Assembly (NCBI GenBank): GCA_964579675.1
Contig: CAZOIA010000123.1
Location: 1-16,693, forward strand
Direction of reading: 5' to 3'
DNA length: 16,693 nucleotides
Origin: CAZOIA01 sp964579675
Lineage (GTDB): Bacteria > Planctomycetota > Phycisphaerae > UBA1845 > PWPN01
A program made the translations under genes and the position numbers. A model generated the notes under the pieces. The model was not told where the DNA came from, ran no database searches, and was given only the letters and a program-made list of their open reading frames with translations. Below, piece by piece: positions 15,701 to 16,693 of this stretch (positions are counted from its first letter, which is position 1; each line of letters starts with the position of its first letter).

Positions 15701-16223
15701 TGCTCTTCTTCTCGATCAGCAGCTTGTGACCGGCCCCGGGCTCGAACACGACCCGCGCCGGCTCGTCCCCGATCGTCGCCCGCGTGATGGCCGCGTCCGA
15801 GAGGCGCAGCGGGACCTCCTTCCACCCCTCGGTCAGCACCTCGATCTTCAGCTTGGCGCTGACCTTGACCACGTCCTCCGAGACCGTCGCCTCACTTTCG
15901 ATCTCCGCGATCAGGACCTCGACCGGCGGCTTGACGGTCACCTTCGGCGGCTGTTTCTCGCGGGCGAGCCGCCAGAGCTTCGCGAACTCCTCGTAGGGTA
16001 GAAAGACCCCGCGGCCCTGCTTCTCGAAGATCTCGCGAAGCTTCTCGTAGGGAATGTAGAACGACTGCTCGGTGAGCGTCTCGTCGCGCTCGTCCGTCCC
16101 GGCTGGGGCAGTGGTCTGCGGCGGGCCTGATGCGCGGGCGGCCCCCGCGGCCAGCACCACCGGCAACCCGAGCAGACTCGACGCGATCAACATGGCGAGA
16201 AAAGTGGATCCTCTGACGTTCAT
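12720..16223 (-). CDS. Membrane-anchored beta-rich secreted protein, single-unit paralogue of the giant (1167 aa)
   Basis: No named family recognised. Residues 1-31 form a signal peptide (hydrophobic core MLIASSLLGLPVVLA, Ala-rich cleavage region). The paired motif YIPYEKLREIF...FLPYEEFAKLWRLA (56-87) follows, then about 900 residues of beta-strand-rich sequence. Landmarks are W330 (VRQWSVE), Y623 (AYSEQ) and LPGG (862-865), all at positions matched by both halves of the downstream giant. Three transmembrane helices lie at about 1026-1042, 1050-1070 and 1078-1097. An Arg-rich loop after the first supports an outside N-terminal ectodomain and an inside C-terminus. The last 70 residues are an Ala/Arg-rich helix followed by a Pro/Lys/Gly-rich low-complexity tail, predicted cytoplasmic. 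The start is supported by GAGAGGT 7 nt upstream. It is first in a two-gene operon, and its last codons contain the Shine-Dalgarno of the giant. Role unknown; a cell-envelope structural or adhesive function is only a guess. Confidence 0.9.
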   Translation of the reverse strand: MNVRGSTFLAMLIASSLLGLPVVLAAGAARASGPPQTTAPAGTDERDETLTEQSFYIPYEKLREIFEKQGRGVFLPYEEFAKLWRLAREKQPPKVTVKPPVEVLIAEIESEATVSEDVVKVSAKLKIEVLTEGWKEVPLRLSDAAITRATIGDEPARVVFEPGAGHKLLIEKKSKEPELIELSLEYVKAFAKSPGQNSVSFESPQAPVSRWRVRIPEPGVKVQIRPLIAATEVPEKGEPGKPADETVVLAFVGAAPTVQIEWTPKAEGATGLEALASVRTEQQVRIEEGVTRTRARLSYEISRAELSQLLLEVPADQKIVNVFDANVRQWSVEAAGGLQRITVQLFEPARGTQNVTVELEQFREDAASQELTVPVVKAFGVGRQQGLVVVQVSAGLRAEALRHGGLMQIDASELPEALAKQQWTFSYRYGALPFDLVLQLEKVQPRIVADTLVEACLEPERLTLNVLAVYQVERAGVFRFELDIPAGYEVRRVYGREAPDTQAVQVDTHYLTGDDKTHLVVNLSRKAFGRVGLAVALQKKLTEPALLSPTGETVELPLGIPQVAPASVERATGRVMVYAPESLRVNPGRTEGLRSVSFQEALDRMAPAEGRPPETRPVLAFAYSEQAVALELAVERRKPQVTARQLLVVRIESGVVHYGATFNYDVRYSGVKSLRIDVPADLADEIRNTTSGVREKVITPRPEDLPEGYVAWGLTGETEFMGAATIRLSWEHKMEELEVGKSVELVIPHLRPAELDRAWGQIVLTKTETMDVHETGEPKGVRPIDPQHDLMDGQKVAGAARAFEFHDVWTLTVTVTRYQLEEVKRTSIERAVVQMVATRSDQISVQALYHMRSARQRLAIRLPGGVEFDREPLRINGQGVSLERGEKDNYFVPLVGQNPDEPFLLELRYTVSGKGLRMDLPSFPSEPAVQKVYLCAYLPEELAYLGSLGPWSDELSWRWQPMFDHKPFPLRSHGSLVGWVIEGIKLGGSPVDTFQTDGRMYLFSALRPAPPPDGSLRLAAMDEDTLNIIVFALIVACGLALVRARAAIRWLVAGGLVVVLVLLGVFFPTFSIQIMDGYLVAAACIVLILWLLQYMIWARPKDPALIARRQAREQARLARLQARAVARAQPPQAKPPAEAKPPTETPADQGGEKNQGDKKNEGGSSDA
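12734..12742 (-). promoter_or_regulatory. Ribosome binding site of the giant gene, inside the upstream gene
   Basis: On the minus strand AAGGAGGTT (12742-12734) holds a perfect AGGAGG 8 nt before the ATG at 12727. It lies within the last codons of the upstream gene, whose TAG (12722-12720) overlaps the giant start as ATGCGTAG. It decides the start and points to coupled translation of the two proteins. Confidence 0.85.
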
Positions 16224-16230
16224 AATGGTG

Positions 16231-16237
16231 ACCTCTC
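16231..16237 (-). promoter_or_regulatory. Ribosome binding site of the operon's first gene
   Basis: GAGAGGT (minus strand, 16237-16231) lies 7 nt upstream of the ATG at 16223 and supports that start over the in-frame Met 10 codons later. Confidence 0.65.
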
Positions 16238-16349
16238 AATTACGGCCTGCTGACCGGTGACCCGATGAACATGACGCGAGGGACTTCTGACGCTTTGGAC
16301 GCAACGCACCCACCCTTGCCGTCCCGTTGTACACGTACCCCTACCTTTG

Positions 16350-16377
16350 TAGACGCAATCATACCGCAGATAGTTCC
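16350..16377 (-). promoter_or_regulatory. Candidate promoter of the giant-protein operon
   Basis: Two readings compete on the same DNA. The ECF-type reading is GGAACT (minus strand, 16377-16372), 16 bp, then CGTCTA (16355-16350), the AAC...CGT pattern of extracytoplasmic-function sigma factors. The sigma70 reading is a -10 TATGAT (16363-16358) without a recognisable -35. Either gives a leader of roughly 120-130 nt before the start at 16223. I cannot choose between them from sequence alone. Confidence 0.5.
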
Positions 16378-16385
16378 CGTTTTCC

Positions 16386-16402
16386 TGTAACTTGAATGTA
16401 AC
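16386..16402 (-). promoter_or_regulatory. 11-bp-phased direct repeat, possible activator site
   Basis: On the minus strand GTTACA occurs twice (16402-16397 and 16391-16386), starts 11 bp apart, about one helical turn. If TATGAT (16363-16358) is the -10, the repeat sits just upstream of the -35 position. Activators of the OmpR/PhoB response-regulator family typically bind phased direct repeats there. No regulator gene is in the window, so the identity is open. Confidence 0.4.
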
Positions 16403-16535
16403 AAACATTGTGATGTAGACGGCCGATTCGGCGGCCGGGACCGGCCCGTGACCACACCCGTGAAGCCCGCCGCTCGTCGTCATCGAGATCGGTCAGTCTG
16501 AGCAGGGAATCGCACTATGAACGGCAGTAGGCTCT

Positions 16536-16594
16536 GCGCTCGCGGACCATCACCGTGTACCCCAGCAGCATCGAATGGTCCGCGAGCGCGGACC
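16536..16594. repeat. Overlapping, mutually exclusive inverted repeats
   Basis: A perfect 15-bp inverted repeat pairs GCGCTCGCGGACCAT (16536-16550) with ATGGTCCGCGAGCGC (16575-16589) across a 24-nt loop. The right arm also forms a compact local hairpin, GGTCCGC-GAGC-GCGGACC (16577-16594), with a 7-bp stem and 4-nt loop. Both cannot form at once. The motif GCGGACC therefore appears forward, inverted and forward again within 53 bp. There is no T-tract on either side. Confidence 0.75.
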
Positions 16595-16639
16595 CTGCGG
16601 CTGGAAGACCGGCCCCGTCTACACACCGGCCGCCTGGGC

Positions 16640-16672
16640 TGTCATGCCCCCGCCACCGGGGGGTGCATGACA
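16640..16672. repeat. GC-rich hairpin with TGTCATGC / GCATGACA arms
   Basis: TGTCATGC (16640-16647) and GCATGACA (16665-16672) are exact reverse complements. Inside them CCCC can pair with GGGG past a single bulged T, leaving a small loop. No T-run follows on either strand, so this is not a canonical intrinsic terminator. A dyad binding site, a repeat element or the end of a mobile element are alternatives. Confidence 0.6.
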
Positions 16673-16693
16673 CTTTGGGCGGCTTGTTGGAAG

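Larger units (their letters stand above)
16403..16693. other. Upstream non-coding region with several hairpins
   Basis: No convincing gene is present. A frame open from an ATG at 16517 to the window end runs through the hairpins and has no family-like sequence. The stretch contains the alternative hairpins at 16536-16594 and the GC-rich hairpin at 16640-16672. These could be the terminator or leader of a neighbouring gene beyond the window, or repeat elements. Confidence 0.45.

Noticed and set aside
16220..16483. 87-codon minus-strand frame ending in a TGA that overlaps the ATG of the operon's first gene
   Set aside because: It runs through the candidate promoter, its direct repeats and the leader, has no recognisable protein pattern or Shine-Dalgarno, and the ATGA overlap is probably chance.
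16517..16693. Plus-strand frame open from ATG to the window end
   Set aside because: It crosses three hairpins and is Arg/Pro/Cys-rich without family-like sequence; no Shine-Dalgarno is seen.

Overview
The window is GC-rich and reads as accessory chromosome from a member of the Planctomycetota. This is inferred from the very large, beta-rich, membrane-tethered proteins of no recognised family, next to a modular secreted glycoside hydrolase and a fermentation enzyme. No ribosomal or marker gene is present, so the assignment is tentative. No tRNA, rRNA, CRISPR array, integrase or transposase is seen.

Layout. Positions 1-217 hold no recognisable gene. An intact acetate kinase (ackA, 218-1408, +) comes first. 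After a 133-bp gap with a perfect 12-bp inverted repeat, a convergent gene (1542-4256, -) encodes a secreted clan GH-A glycoside hydrolase with two N-terminal carbohydrate-binding-like modules. A divergent intergenic region carries a good sigma70-type promoter for a small alpha/beta protein (4555-4890, +). The 3' end of that gene overlaps the 3' end of the next, opposite-strand gene by 41 bp.

From 4850 to 16223 the minus strand is filled by a two-gene operon: an 1167-residue membrane-anchored secreted protein (12720-16223) followed, with an 8-bp overlap and a strong Shine-Dalgarno, by a 2625-residue giant (4850-12727). The two genes encode three copies of one unit. Each unit has an export signal, a paired 'P-[YF] ... 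LP-Y-x-E' motif, about 1000 residues of beta-rich ectodomain, then three transmembrane helices. The giant is two units fused, and its junction keeps a signal-peptide-like segment. Landmark residues fall at nearly the same distance from each unit start (W330/W329/W335; Y623/Y618/Y617; L862/L851/L854). Unit 2 has gained a Ca-binding-like D-x-D-x-D-G element, and unit 3 a secretin-N-like stretch flanked by coiled coils. No catalytic motif was recognised, so a surface or periplasmic structural, adhesive or scaffold role is a guess.

Upstream of the operon (16224-16693) are a candidate promoter with an 11-bp-phased direct repeat, alternative overlapping hairpins, and a further GC-rich hairpin at the window edge. 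The best candidate for an undescribed system is the triplicated giant-protein operon and its promoter region.
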